Shown here one piece after another: positions 45,957-55,079 of a stretch of 64,000 nucleotides of DNA. A program made the translations under genes and the position numbers. The DNA is from Candidatus Paracaedibacter acanthamoebae (GTDB lineage Bacteria > Pseudomonadota > Alphaproteobacteria > Paracaedibacterales > Paracaedibacteraceae): assembly GCF_000742835.1 (NCBI RefSeq), contig NZ_CP008941.1, forward strand, positions 1,135,001 through 1,199,000, in the 5' to 3' direction. A model generated the notes under the pieces. The model did not search any database, was not told the origin of the DNA, and saw only the letters and a program-made list of their open reading frames with translations. Each line of letters begins with the position of its first letter. Within the stretch, counting starts at the first letter, position 1.

Positions 45957-46418
45957 CTACCAATGACGGTGATGATGGTGGCGAGGGTGATTATAATATC
46001 CCCCACCTGGTACCACAATAACTGGTGCTGACCGTTCTACAATAACGGGTCGTCGATCAACAATAATTGGTTCTGATCGTTCTATAATAACCGGCCGGCG
46101 GTCTTCTTTAATAATGACCCGGGTAACTTTTTCTTTTAAAGTAAAGGAGCCAAATTTTTGCTTACCAATACGGCGTGTATACTTACATACCTCAACGGGT
46201 TTTTTCTGCGTTCTTTGCACTTTTACTTTTGGTTTTAAAGGTGATTCAATGGCGAAGTTGGGGATATCTCTTTTTTCGATTGTATAAGAGGTTCCGTCAA
46301 CAACAATTTCTGATTTGCCATTATTAAGGGTTTCGCGGAAAATTTCTGGATCTAAAAGAGGGCAAGAGGCGTTGGCGGTTCCTACAAATAAGACTAATGC
46401 AACCGTGTACCTAATCAT
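45957..46418 (-). CDS. Secreted His-rich protein (153 aa)
   Basis: The start at 46418 has GGAGGAAG directly upstream and opens a signal peptide (MIRYTVALVLFVGTANAS). After a Cys-containing middle part come two copies of DRRPVI-E-R-S-x-P-I/V-I-V. The chain ends with GGGYYNHPRHHHHRHW. The His tail could bind metal, and the repeats suggest a short extended stalk. A periplasmic metal-binding or surface role would fit, but no family is recognised. It is divergent from the lipase gene. Confidence 0.7.
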   Translation of the reverse strand: MIRYTVALVLFVGTANASCPLLDPEIFRETLNNGKSEIVVDGTSYTIEKRDIPNFAIESPLKPKVKVQRTQKKPVEVCKYTRRIGKQKFGSFTLKEKVTRVIIKEDRRPVIIERSEPIIVDRRPVIVERSAPVIVVPGGGYYNHPRHHHHRHW

Positions 46419-46662
46419 TTCTTCCTCCACCTTTCTATTATGCACCACTCAATCAGGGGCACAGAATCCTACGTCAAAATATGATTTCTAACTAACAATA
46501 ATGATAAACATAATTTCTGAATAAAATGTTAAGAGCACTTAATTTTTTGTATTAAGGCAAGTTATTAGAAATATTCGCCAATATTAAGGGTTTATAAATA
46601 AAATTTATTTATCATTGAGTCATAATGGTATGGCTAATTTTTGGTTATATGGAGAAGGATCC

Positions 46663-49542
46663 ATGAGACAATTTCTTTTTTTAACAGTATGTTTTTTAAA
46701 TTCTTTTTGTCAATCGAGTAATGCTGAGATGGCACCCCAATCCCCAAGATCCCGGTCTAATACAATAACACTGGGGGGAATTAATAAAACCCCCCTTATA
46801 CCAAAATCTCGGGAGAGTGTCAGTTTAAAACAAGGTCAACCTATACCGAAAAATGATCACCCGAGTGTCGCTTCCTCTTCTTTGGATAGTAATAGGCGAA
46901 GTGTTCGATCATCCTCTCAAGTATTGTTATCGCAGGCCTCTCAGCAAGCTTTGATCCCAGCGCCAGTGGATGAGTCGCGATTTATCCCGAATGGTCCCAC
47001 GATCGTAAAAAGTTGTGATGATACGATTGTTTTATTTAAAGGAGGGGTTCCTGCCAATATCCTAAATACAATGACAAGTAAAGGGCGAGAGAGAGAATGT
47101 TTGCAAGCAACTGGCGCCCAAGAAGGGATAGTTTTAGGGAAAAAAACAGAAGTCCTGGGACAACTCAACCAAGGAATTACGTTTTGGCGAACTAAATTAG
47201 AGTCACAGCTTAAGGAGGTGTCCGATTTGGATAAAGACATGCTTGATTCTGTTACGCATTATGTGATGTCTATGCAATCCAATCAAATAACGAATCGCAG
47301 TGATTTTTATCCCCGAGTCGATCCTCATCTAATTCAATTAATGTTTACCCTAAGTTACTTAACTTACTATAATAAGTCAGATTCTAAAAATACGCCCAAC
47401 TATGTATCAACGGCGTATAAACAAGAATTAGCAAAACTTGATGCTGAAATTAACTCCTTAAGCGGAAAGTTGCAAAAAATTAAACAATTTGAAGCTAGTT
47501 TAGCCTCTACCTTTGGGGCAGACACTATTAAGTTTATTGAGCAACGTCGTCTGGAAAGCCAAGAAGAAAGTGATTTAAAGCGCCAGGATGCGTCCATAAA
47601 CACAGGAAGATATGACCAAAATTTTGGTTTTCAGGTTGACACTAATTCTGGTCAAAATTCTTTTGGTCAACAGCACGGTGGCGGATCATACGGAGCCGGC
47701 CAATCGCATGGAAGAGATCAGGGGCGTTCAGGTAAAGTACAAGCAGAAACGAATAATCTGCAGGTGCAGAATTTTGCCCCACAACTTGTGCGGGAAAAAG
47801 CCAGAACTTTCAATTCAATATTTAATGATCCAGAGGCTCGGATAGCCGACATCAATAATGTGACTTTAGAGGATATTGAGGGACGGTTGGATCGCATTGC
47901 GCGTAAGACGACCCATGCTCTGTTGGATGCAAAGCGATCCTTTCAGATTATATCTGACCCGAGGGTAGGGGAATTCTGGGTAAAGGTTGATAGTACCTTT
48001 AATCGATTCCTCGAAGGGTTTAAGCCTGTCGATGTTTTCTATCGTAATATGACACCGTACAAGACGCCGAATCTGGTGCGACGCTTAGTAACCTCCAAGG
48101 CAAATAGCCAGGCCGATCTTGGTAATAAAGAGGTATCAGGGGTTATGCTCTACCGAGAGGGTAGTCCGGCTCAGTCTCAGAAAATTGATCAATTAATTCT
48201 TGCTTTCTCAGGATCAAATTCGCAGGAAGATTGGAAACACAATTTTGATGGTTTAAAAAACCAAGGCCAGGCAAAACATTCGTTAGCCATAGGATTCCGC
48301 GTTCACCAGGGCATCATGAATTCGCTTTCGGAAAGTCTGAGCTATAATGGAACAAACCTAAAACGATGGTTTGATAATTATGTGAAAGAAAATGGTCAGG
48401 CACATTTAGGAAAAGGGCAAAAACCAACGCTTCGTATTGCTGTGACCGGGCATAGCTTGGGAGGAGCCTTAGCAATGCTTATGGCTTTGGATATTAAGCA
48501 AAATATTGCCCCTCACTACCAAGATAAGATCAATATTGAGGTGGTGGTTTATACCTTTGGAGCACCACCAATTTTTGATAAAAATTTTGCTCAAAAAGCT
48601 GAAGATTTGCTTGGAAAAGGTAATGTTATTCGTGTATGGAATGTGGGCGATCCGGTGGCCAGCTTAAGCGTTATTAAGAAAACAGAGGAAGTTTTTAAAA
48701 GGTCAGCTTTGATGGCGTTATTAGGATATGCCCATATTGGAACCAGTATTCCTTTAGCTGATAATGAAGGGATGGCTTCTCTCTTTAATAAGTTGAGTCC
48801 GTGGACAAATCATAGTTCTAATCGTTACAGTAACTTAATTGAAACAAACTGGAAGGGACTTCTGAACCGCAGGGCTCAGGAAATTTTCCACTATATGCAA
48901 TCTCATAATCTGTTAAAGGGAGAAGTTTTAAAGAGCACCCTTGAGGATATGAATACTTTCTTACGCAGTAATACAAGTGGCACGATGCTTTTAGCGGCGC
49001 CTATTGTCAATGATGTGATGACAGCGCTGACAACAAAAACTCAAACAGCGCCCGTTCAAAAAACGGTACAAAATTATAATGCTGTAACTGAGTCAAAATT
49101 TAGTCAAGGGGTAAGCCAACAGCCAAAATTAGCAAAAGCAGAGACAAAAAATTTAAGCTATACGCATACCTTTAGGACCGGTCAGACAGTTCCAATGAAA
49201 ATTGACCGCGGTACTTCTTGTGATCTTAAGAGTATTGTTAAGCAAACAAAGATTAACACTAAAGCGTTTGATTCAAATGATTTAAATGAGTTGGCTTGCG
49301 GTTGCTGTTTATCTAAGAATTATTTTATCAGTATGGATGCTACATTTGTTTCAAAGCTGCGGTCTGTCTTTGGTAAAAAAATCAGTACCGTTCAAGAAGT
49401 GTATAAACACTGTTCTAAATATTGTTCACCTTTAACGGGTACTGTATTTACTGATAAAGTACAGGCAAATGTGGATGAAATAGGTGCCTTAATGGATCGA
49501 CTGGGATTGGGTGCCATGTGGCAGCAGAAAAAGCTGCAGTAA
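46663..49542 (+). CDS. Secreted class 3 lipase-like protein (959 aa)
   Basis: The start is the ATG at 46663 with GGAGAAGGA upstream and a signal peptide (FLFLTVCFLNSFCQSSNAEM). The alpha/beta hydrolase core lies at ~510-680: LILAFSGSNSQEDW, the nucleophile Ser598 in AVTGHSLGGALAM, FGAPPIFDKNFAQ, and an Asp in VWNVGDPVASL. This is the lipase class 3 layout; the catalytic His is probably in the YAHIG segment. Regions before it are coiled-coil-like (~150-330) with a Gly/Gln-rich stretch (GQQHGGGSYGAGQSHGRDQG). A Cys-rich C-terminus follows (ACGCCLSKNYF). A secreted host-lipid hydrolase is a reasonable role. Confidence 0.85.
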   Translation: MRQFLFLTVCFLNSFCQSSNAEMAPQSPRSRSNTITLGGINKTPLIPKSRESVSLKQGQPIPKNDHPSVASSSLDSNRRSVRSSSQVLLSQASQQALIPAPVDESRFIPNGPTIVKSCDDTIVLFKGGVPANILNTMTSKGRERECLQATGAQEGIVLGKKTEVLGQLNQGITFWRTKLESQLKEVSDLDKDMLDSVTHYVMSMQSNQITNRSDFYPRVDPHLIQLMFTLSYLTYYNKSDSKNTPNYVSTAYKQELAKLDAEINSLSGKLQKIKQFEASLASTFGADTIKFIEQRRLESQEESDLKRQDASINTGRYDQNFGFQVDTNSGQNSFGQQHGGGSYGAGQSHGRDQGRSGKVQAETNNLQVQNFAPQLVREKARTFNSIFNDPEARIADINNVTLEDIEGRLDRIARKTTHALLDAKRSFQIISDPRVGEFWVKVDSTFNRFLEGFKPVDVFYRNMTPYKTPNLVRRLVTSKANSQADLGNKEVSGVMLYREGSPAQSQKIDQLILAFSGSNSQEDWKHNFDGLKNQGQAKHSLAIGFRVHQGIMNSLSESLSYNGTNLKRWFDNYVKENGQAHLGKGQKPTLRIAVTGHSLGGALAMLMALDIKQNIAPHYQDKINIEVVVYTFGAPPIFDKNFAQKAEDLLGKGNVIRVWNVGDPVASLSVIKKTEEVFKRSALMALLGYAHIGTSIPLADNEGMASLFNKLSPWTNHSSNRYSNLIETNWKGLLNRRAQEIFHYMQSHNLLKGEVLKSTLEDMNTFLRSNTSGTMLLAAPIVNDVMTALTTKTQTAPVQKTVQNYNAVTESKFSQGVSQQPKLAKAETKNLSYTHTFRTGQTVPMKIDRGTSCDLKSIVKQTKINTKAFDSNDLNELACGCCLSKNYFISMDATFVSKLRSVFGKKISTVQEVYKHCSKYCSPLTGTVFTDKVQANVDEIGALMDRLGLGAMWQQKKLQ

Positions 49543-49554
49543 GCTTTTAAATAA

Positions 49555-49577
49555 GAGGGAGAAGGATTTTCTCCCTC
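49555..49577. terminator. Bidirectional terminator between lipase and dapF
   Basis: GAGGGAGAA (49555-49563) pairs perfectly with TTCTCCCTC (49569-49577) across GGATT. It sits between converging genes. Confidence 0.7.
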
Positions 49578-49601
49578 TCAAAATATTGAGCACCGGTCCT
49601 T

Positions 49602-50351
49602 CTAGAAGACCTCTCCTTTAAAGACAATAGTTGCAGGCCCGGCCATCCAGATGCCTTGTTCTGTGGGTGTGACAAGTAAATCGCCGCCTTGCTGGGAGAC
49701 GAGCATTGAGTCCGAGATTAATCCCTTTGCATAAGCCAGGCCAGTGGTGGCGCATGCTGCTGTACCGCAAGCCCCAGTATACCCGGAACCGCGTTCCCAT
49801 GTCTTAAGTAAAATTCTTTCGGCTTGGAGTTGGGCAACAGAAACATTAACCCGCTTTGGAAAGGTGGGGTGATTTTCTAGTAAGGGGCCCATGGCGACTA
49901 TATCAATCCGCTCAATGTCCTCTACAAAAGCAATTAAATGTGGGTTACCAACGTCAACGCCGTTCCATGCTCCTACCTGATTCGATAGGATGAGCGCTTC
50001 GACGTCAGAAATTAACGCATGGCCCATATTAATGACGGCCATCCCATTACTATAGATACAATTAAGGTGTCGTGTTTTAGTCCGTAAAGTGATTTTGGGA
50101 AGGGCGAGAAAGGTCACTAAGGCTCTGCTGCCATTCCCACAGGCTTCGGCTTCAGTTCCATCAGCATTAAAGAATTGAACATCCATCACCGTTTTATCTT
50201 GGCTCCGTTGGAAGAAAATGACCTGATCACATCCAATGCCAAGACGTCGATGGGCAATGTGCTGAATTTTTTCTAAGCCAAGTGGGTTGCCTTCAATAAT
50301 GACAAAGTCATTGCTAAGTGCCTGGGCTTTAATAAAAGAAATAGTAGCCAT
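49602..50351 (-). CDS. dapF: Diaminopimelate epimerase
   Basis: A 249-residue housekeeping enzyme that turns LL- into meso-diaminopimelate for lysine and peptidoglycan. Catalytic Cys residues lie in EACGNGSRALVTF and YTGACGTAACATTG, the substrate-binding region in FFNADGTEAEA, and the N-terminus in FIKAQALSNDFVIIEGNPLG. The family usually has ~275 residues, so this copy is slightly short but keeps both catalytic motifs. It is the only clear core-metabolism gene in the window. The tRNA-like sequence starts 22 bases upstream of its start codon, and it shares a terminator with the lipase gene. Confidence 0.92.
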   Translation of the reverse strand: MATISFIKAQALSNDFVIIEGNPLGLEKIQHIAHRRLGIGCDQVIFFQRSQDKTVMDVQFFNADGTEAEACGNGSRALVTFLALPKITLRTKTRHLNCIYSNGMAVINMGHALISDVEALILSNQVGAWNGVDVGNPHLIAFVEDIERIDIVAMGPLLENHPTFPKRVNVSVAQLQAERILLKTWERGSGYTGACGTAACATTGLAYAKGLISDSMLVSQQGGDLLVTPTEQGIWMAGPATIVFKGEVF

Positions 50352-50372
50352 GAAATTATCTCAAGCAAGAGG

Positions 50373-50448
50373 TGGTGCTGAAGACAGGAGTCGAACCTGC
50401 GACCTACTGATTACGAATCAGTTGATATCTTAATCTCTTAATTTCAGC
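50373..50448 (-). tRNA. tRNA-Thr(CGT)-like sequence with a degenerate D-arm
   Basis: On the minus strand 76 bases fit a tRNA of canonical length. The anticodon arm ACTGA-TTCGTAA-TCAGT (anticodon CGT, Thr), the T arm GCAGG-TTCGACT-CCTGT and the 3' end CTTCAGC-ACCA are all good. The acceptor pairs 6 of 7 (GCTGAAA against CTTCAGC). The D-arm AAGAGATTAAGATATC does not pair and lacks the conserved GG. It is either a decayed tRNA gene or the tRNA 3' half left as an attachment site by the integrase gene 164 bases away. I cannot tell which without the other end. Confidence 0.55.
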
Positions 50449-50611
50449 CGCTCCCTAATAAATCTTTAACTTTCCTGGGCTTATATAGATTTTTCATCTT
50501 ATATCCATCTCTATCTGTTTCTGCCAAAATTGATCCAATTTACTGCACATTGGTGACAATTTGGTGACAACTTTTTCCATATGGAGTAATCCTATGAAAA
50601 AAGGAGAGCTC

Positions 50612-51772
50612 ATGTCAAGAATCACCAAACGATTCATAGAAAGTATAGCACCAGCTTCCGAAAAGAGGTTAATATTTTGGGATGCAGATCTAAAAGGATT
50701 TGGTGTGGTCGTGCTTCCTAGCTGAAGGAGAACATATGTTGTTCAATACCGCAATGTAGATCGAGTGAAAAAGCGATTAAAACTTGGTATCCATGGTCAA
50801 ATTACTGCTGAGCTTGCTCGGGAACTTGCAAAGAAAAAACTTGCTGCTGTAACCCATGGTGAAGACCCTGCAAAAGAAAAAAAACAAATCCAAAATCTAC
50901 CATCAATAAAAGATCTTGCGCAGGACTATCTTGAAAGACATGCCCATAAAAAACGCTCTAAAAGTATTCAAGAAGATGGAAAGCTATTAAAAAATATTAT
51001 TTTACCAGCATTAGGGGTGGCTAAAGTTGCCCATGTTACTCGTCGAGATATTGAAACGCTACATTTGAAGTATGAAAAGACCCCATATCAAGCAAATCGT
51101 GCTTTAGCCCTTCTCTCAAAAATGTTTTCTTTGGCCGTCTTATGGGGGTGGCGTGAAAATAATCCAACAAAGGGAATTCAGAAATACCCAGAAGAAAGGC
51201 GAGATAGATGGCTCAATGATGAGGAAATGGACCGACTATGGCAGAGTCTTGATCAGTATCCCAATCATTTAACGGCCTATGTCTTTAAATTTCTACTTCT
51301 AACTGGTGCACGTAAAGGTGAAGTTCTAAACGCCACTTGGGATCAATTTGACTTAGGGAAAGGCATTTGGACTAAGCCGTCTCATTTGACTAAACAGAAA
51401 AAGAAAGAGTATTTGCCTCTTTCAGAAAAGGCTTTGAGCGTGTTAGACGAAATTCAGAAATTTAAAGCTCCAGATTCTCCATATCTTTTTTCTGGACGAG
51501 TAGCAGGAGAGCCCCTAAAAGAAGTGAAAACATTTTGGAAAAACATCATCAAAAAGGCTGAATTAGAAAATGTTCGTATCCATGATTTACGTCATACTCA
51601 TGCCGCACATCTGGTTTCTAGTGGATTAAGTTTAAGTATCGTTGGAAATCTATTAGGGCATACACAGGCTATTACAATGCAGAGATATGCACATTTAGCT
51701 GATGAGCCATTACGCCAAGCAGCAGAGTTGTTTGGTAGTAAAATTACTAAAACATCCAAGAAAAAGATTTAA
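50612..51772 (+). pseudogene. Tyrosine integrase (P4 type) with an in-frame TGA
   Basis: From the ATG at 50612 (RBS AAGGAGAG) the frame gives MSRITKRFIES..., then TGA at codon 38 (50723-50725), and then continues in the same frame (RRTYVVQYRNVD) to 51772. The N-terminal arm-binding domain is of the DUF4102 type. The catalytic domain has TGARKGEVL (Arg I), IHDLRHTHAAHLV (His-x-x-Arg), LLGHTQ and the nucleophile Tyr in TMQRYAHLAD. A GTG at 50765 could restart translation and would lose much of the N-terminal domain. A P4-type integrase directly beside a tRNA 3' end is the usual arrangement of an integrative element. Confidence 0.8.
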
Positions 51773-51828
51773 ATAATTAATATTGTCTGAGGTATAATTA
51801 TGATAAAGAGCAAATGATAAACTCAAAC

Positions 51829-52645
51829 GGCGTTGTCACATTAAGTTTAAAGCTTTATAATATGGTCTCATTTGATAAAACATAGGGGAGCCTTTAATTG
51901 TACAAAAGACATCGTTTCCCTTCTTCTTTAATTCAATCAGTTGTCTTCCTTTATCATCGCTATGCTCTTAGTCTAAGAGAAGTTGAAGAACTTATGCTTA
52001 TTCGAGGAATTGATGTAAGCTATGAAACAATACGGAGATGGAGCTTAAAGTTTGGTCCTACTTATAAAAAGGCTTTAAGGTCTTATCAGTCCCCCGCAAG
52101 TGATAAATGGCATTTAGATGAAGTATGCTTGAAGATTCAGGATAAGTATTATTGGTTATGGCGTGCTTTAGATGATCAAGACCAAGAAATAGATATCCTT
52201 TTACAACCTAGAAGAAATGCTAAAGCAGCTAAACGGTTCTTTCTTAAACTTCTTGGTAAAGAAGGCTTTATTCCAAGAGTTATTATCACAGATAAATTAG
52301 CCAGTTATAAAGCCGTGCTCCGAAAGCTTGGGTTATTTCCTGATCATAGAAAGCATAAATCTTTAAATAACCGTATGGAAGGATCTCACCAACATGTGCG
52401 TAAGCAAGAAAGAATAAAGCGAAGATTTAGAAATCCTATTCATTGTCAGAAGTTTTTGTCTTTATCCTTAACCCTTAGAACTTGTTTTGGAAGAATTCCT
52501 CATAAACTGAAAGCTTCAGCTAAAAGAGTTCATAAGCATCAGGCCTTAAGTATTTGGCATCAATCTACTCAAACACAGGATAATTTTGTCTAAAGTTCCT
52601 CATAATCAGGAAAATATACTCCTCTTGAGTTAATGTGACAACGCC
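51829..52645 (+). mobile_element. IS6-type element, copy 2 (817 bp)
   Basis: GGCGTTGTCACATTAAG at 51829 and TTAATGTGACAACGCC ending at 52645. It is the intact sister of 37481-38297, in the other orientation. The flanks show no target duplication. Confidence 0.87.
51898..52593 (+). CDS. IS6-type transposase, copy 2
   Basis: A 231-residue intact transposase starting at TTG with AGGGGAG upstream. It has RYALSLREVEELMLIRGIDV, YETIRRWSLKFGP, SDKWHLDEVCLKIQDKYYWL (first Asp), RVIITDKLASYKAVLRKL (second Asp) and NNRMEGSHQHVRKQERI (Glu region). The pattern is that of the IS6 family. Where copy 1 has a stop, this copy has a Gln codon (DQDQEID). Confidence 0.88.
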   Translation: MYKRHRFPSSLIQSVVFLYHRYALSLREVEELMLIRGIDVSYETIRRWSLKFGPTYKKALRSYQSPASDKWHLDEVCLKIQDKYYWLWRALDDQDQEIDILLQPRRNAKAAKRFFLKLLGKEGFIPRVIITDKLASYKAVLRKLGLFPDHRKHKSLNNRMEGSHQHVRKQERIKRRFRNPIHCQKFLSLSLTLRTCFGRIPHKLKASAKRVHKHQALSIWHQSTQTQDNFV

Positions 52646-52682
52646 TTAGTAGCTTAGCAGAGCAAATAAAAGGAGCCCTGCA

Positions 52683-53122
52683 GTGAAGAAAATTTATGAA
52701 AGTGATTTAAGTGATCAAGAGTGGTCTATAATCTCTCCGATGATTCCTCCCAGTAGACCAGGCGGCCGCCCAAGACGAGTTAATGTCCGTCATACCCTCA
52801 ATGCAATTTTCTACTTGTTAAAGACAGGTTGCCAATGGCGGATGCTTCCCAAAGACTTTCCCCCTTGGGGCACTGTTCACTATTATTTTCGTCGATGGAG
52901 ATTAGAAGGGGTGTGGTTCAAAATCCATGAAGAATTACGGTCAACTGTTCGTAAAAACTCCCAAAAACATGAGCATTCAACAATTGGGATTATGGATTCT
53001 CAAAGCGTAAAAACCACAGAAAAAAGGGGCTATACGGATATGATGGTGGTAAAAAGGTAAAGGGACGCAAGCGCCATATTCTTATAGACACTTTAGGGTT
53101 TATTCTTTCCTTAATAGTAAAG
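52683..53122 (+). pseudogene. IS427-type IS5 transposase, N-terminal remnant
   Basis: It starts MKKIYESDLSDQEWSIISPM and has GGRPRRVNVRHTLNAIFYLL and GTVHYYFRRWRLEGVW, typical of the IS427 group. The first Asp lies in [15 protein letters not shown]. One frame ends at 53060; shifting frame gives [20 protein letters not shown] before similarity is lost near 53122. The C-terminal half is missing. The left IS end is absent where the IS6 copy begins. Confidence 0.8.
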
Positions 53123-53137
53123 TAGTTTAGATAGTTA

Positions 53138-54448
53138 CTATGACTCTGAGAAATTATCTTCATCATCTTTTTCTTCCCCTGTATAACTATCTTTATTGAG
53201 CAGCGCTTCCTTATTACCATTCTTAGATTGTTCTAAGAAGACTTTTATATCACTCAATTGATCAATCGGATGCTCATAAGTAAAGGTTTCTCCGGCCTCA
53301 GTAAAGTCAACAAAGTAATTCGTTAAAACAACTGTTTTCTTTTGAACTTTATCCGTACCAAATAGCATATTCAGCCCAATATCAGCAGCTTCTAAAACCT
53401 GATCTAATCGATAATAGCTTACCGTCCATTTTGTAAGGTTTGAGAGCACACCATCACGATAAATGGCCCCAAAAATCTCAGGTGGATTCAGACCAGCATG
53501 ACCAGAGAGAACATTAAATTTAACTTGAATTGGAAACTCATTCCATGAAAACATTAAGTTAGAACGCGTAGAAGCTAAGATGTCTGCAGAGATAAGAGGT
53601 GTCTTTTTATCTTCCACAGTGGGAAAATTTGTTCTCTCTTCGGTAGTCATATACTGCCCGTGAACGGCATTACTCTCAACTAAAGCAGGTAAGATAGCTC
53701 CTGAAAACACCGTTTTTGGCCTTTCGCTTTCTTTTCTCTGATCTCTATCAGCAGCAATCAAAAGGTATAAAGCATCGCTGTTACCAATAATTTCTGTTGA
53801 CGTTTTTAAACTAAGATTTCGACCTTGGGCAGTTGTTAGCATAACATGAATCCCATCAAAATTATCAAATTGAACAACATCTTCTTCACAAAAGGCACCA
53901 AAATGATGCCCATACGCTATATCAAAACCGATTAACCGAGAATTAGGATAGGCTTCGAGCATCTGACAATAGACATCAACTTTCACAGAATCACCAAATT
54001 TATATAACATATAGGTTGGCAGATCATGAATGGTTCGCAATTTATTAACATCGGTAAGCCCCTGCCGCTGCGCCACTGCTTTCCATAAAATTGGTTCATT
54101 TCCTATCTGTCTAAAACGCTTAGAACTTTGTTGAACATTTCTAAGATTTCTCTCATCCAAATGACTAAAAATATAAGTCCACAGCTCTTCTGGGATCTGC
54201 ATCGTTAAATCTTCTTCAGTGTCAGTCTTATCTTCAAGTGCAGGAAGAAGAGAATCACTTTTCTCTGTTTCTTCTAAGCGAGGACTTTTATGCTTTGGCT
54301 CGCCTTCCGCCTTTTGGGATTGATCACCTTCTATCTCTTCAAGCGATCGTTTGCGAGTCTCTTTCCCGCCAATATCAGGCATTTCCATAGCCATAAGATT
54401 CGAAAAACTGGATAGCAACAGAAACATCGCTAATTTTTTTACATTCAT
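53138..54448 (-). CDS. Secreted F-box protein (436 aa)
   Basis: A signal peptide (KKLAMFLLLSSFSNLMAME) is followed by a charged low-complexity region (KRSLEEIEGDQSQKAEGEPK). A canonical F-box lies at ~82-125 (MQIPEELWTYIFSHLDERNL then NVQQSSKRFRQIGNEPILWK). The remaining ~310 residues form an unrecognised domain with FEIIGNSDALYLLIAADRD-like and IQVKFNVLSGHAGLN segments and a very acidic C-terminus (GEEKDDEDNFSES). An F-box links substrates to a host Skp1-cullin ubiquitin ligase, so the C-terminal domain would be the substrate binder. AAAGGAA precedes the start. Confidence 0.78.
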   Translation of the reverse strand: MNVKKLAMFLLLSSFSNLMAMEMPDIGGKETRKRSLEEIEGDQSQKAEGEPKHKSPRLEETEKSDSLLPALEDKTDTEEDLTMQIPEELWTYIFSHLDERNLRNVQQSSKRFRQIGNEPILWKAVAQRQGLTDVNKLRTIHDLPTYMLYKFGDSVKVDVYCQMLEAYPNSRLIGFDIAYGHHFGAFCEEDVVQFDNFDGIHVMLTTAQGRNLSLKTSTEIIGNSDALYLLIAADRDQRKESERPKTVFSGAILPALVESNAVHGQYMTTEERTNFPTVEDKKTPLISADILASTRSNLMFSWNEFPIQVKFNVLSGHAGLNPPEIFGAIYRDGVLSNLTKWTVSYYRLDQVLEAADIGLNMLFGTDKVQKKTVVLTNYFVDFTEAGETFTYEHPIDQLSDIKVFLEQSKNGNKEALLNKDSYTGEEKDDEDNFSES

Positions 54449-54688
54449 CTAAATTCCTTTTGTTAATTTAATTGATCGCTAAGCATTTGTAATGCACAAA
54501 CACCTTTATTAAGGTAGATATGGAAGTTTAAGAAAAAATTTCAAGCTAATATGTAACTGCTAGTGAGAGCAGAAGCAATAAAACCCTATGAACTGTTGTA
54601 TTCAAGGTATTTCCGCTAAGCTGCTTGTTTTTTTACTCAATACCCTTATAATTTATTTAAAAGGCTAAAACCTGTCGCGGAGGATTGA

Positions 54689-55057
54689 ATGGCCCAACTT
54701 CTGGTAAATAATGCCATTATGATGTGTAGTTTTGGAAGTGCACCCTGTAATTTGGTGGTTTTAGACCCAACAGTTCAAGGGGGCAATAACCCCATGGCCA
54801 ATATTATGGATTATGTTTTTCCAACCAATATCTCAGGCTTTAAAATGTGCACAAGCCCTGGCAACCCATCAGTAGCAGCCAAATTTGGTGCACCATCCCC
54901 TTGCTCGCCAGTCATCTCAGCCCCCTGGGCACCCGGCATCCCTGATGTTCTTGTTCGCAATATGCCGGCTGTCGACAATACCTGCATGTTAAACTGTGGG
55001 TTTGGAGGGGTGATTAATGTGAATTTTGCCGGTCAAGTCAATGATATGGCCACCTAA
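54689..55057 (+). CDS. PAAR-like DUF4280 protein
   Basis: A 122-residue protein without a signal peptide. VNNAIMMCSFGSAPCNLVVL, MDYVFPTNISGFKMCTSPGN, APSPCSPVISAPWAPGIPDV and MLNCGFGGVINVNFAG give the regular Pro/Gly/Cys pattern of DUF4280 (PAAR-like) proteins. These cap the tip of contractile injection systems or precede toxin domains. Here it is a stand-alone spike, with no T6SS or toxin gene in the window. GGAGG gives a sure start. Confidence 0.85.
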   Translation: MAQLLVNNAIMMCSFGSAPCNLVVLDPTVQGGNNPMANIMDYVFPTNISGFKMCTSPGNPSVAAKFGAPSPCSPVISAPWAPGIPDVLVRNMPAVDNTCMLNCGFGGVINVNFAGQVNDMAT

Positions 55058-55079
55058 ACTCTTATTAATGCTGTGGAGG

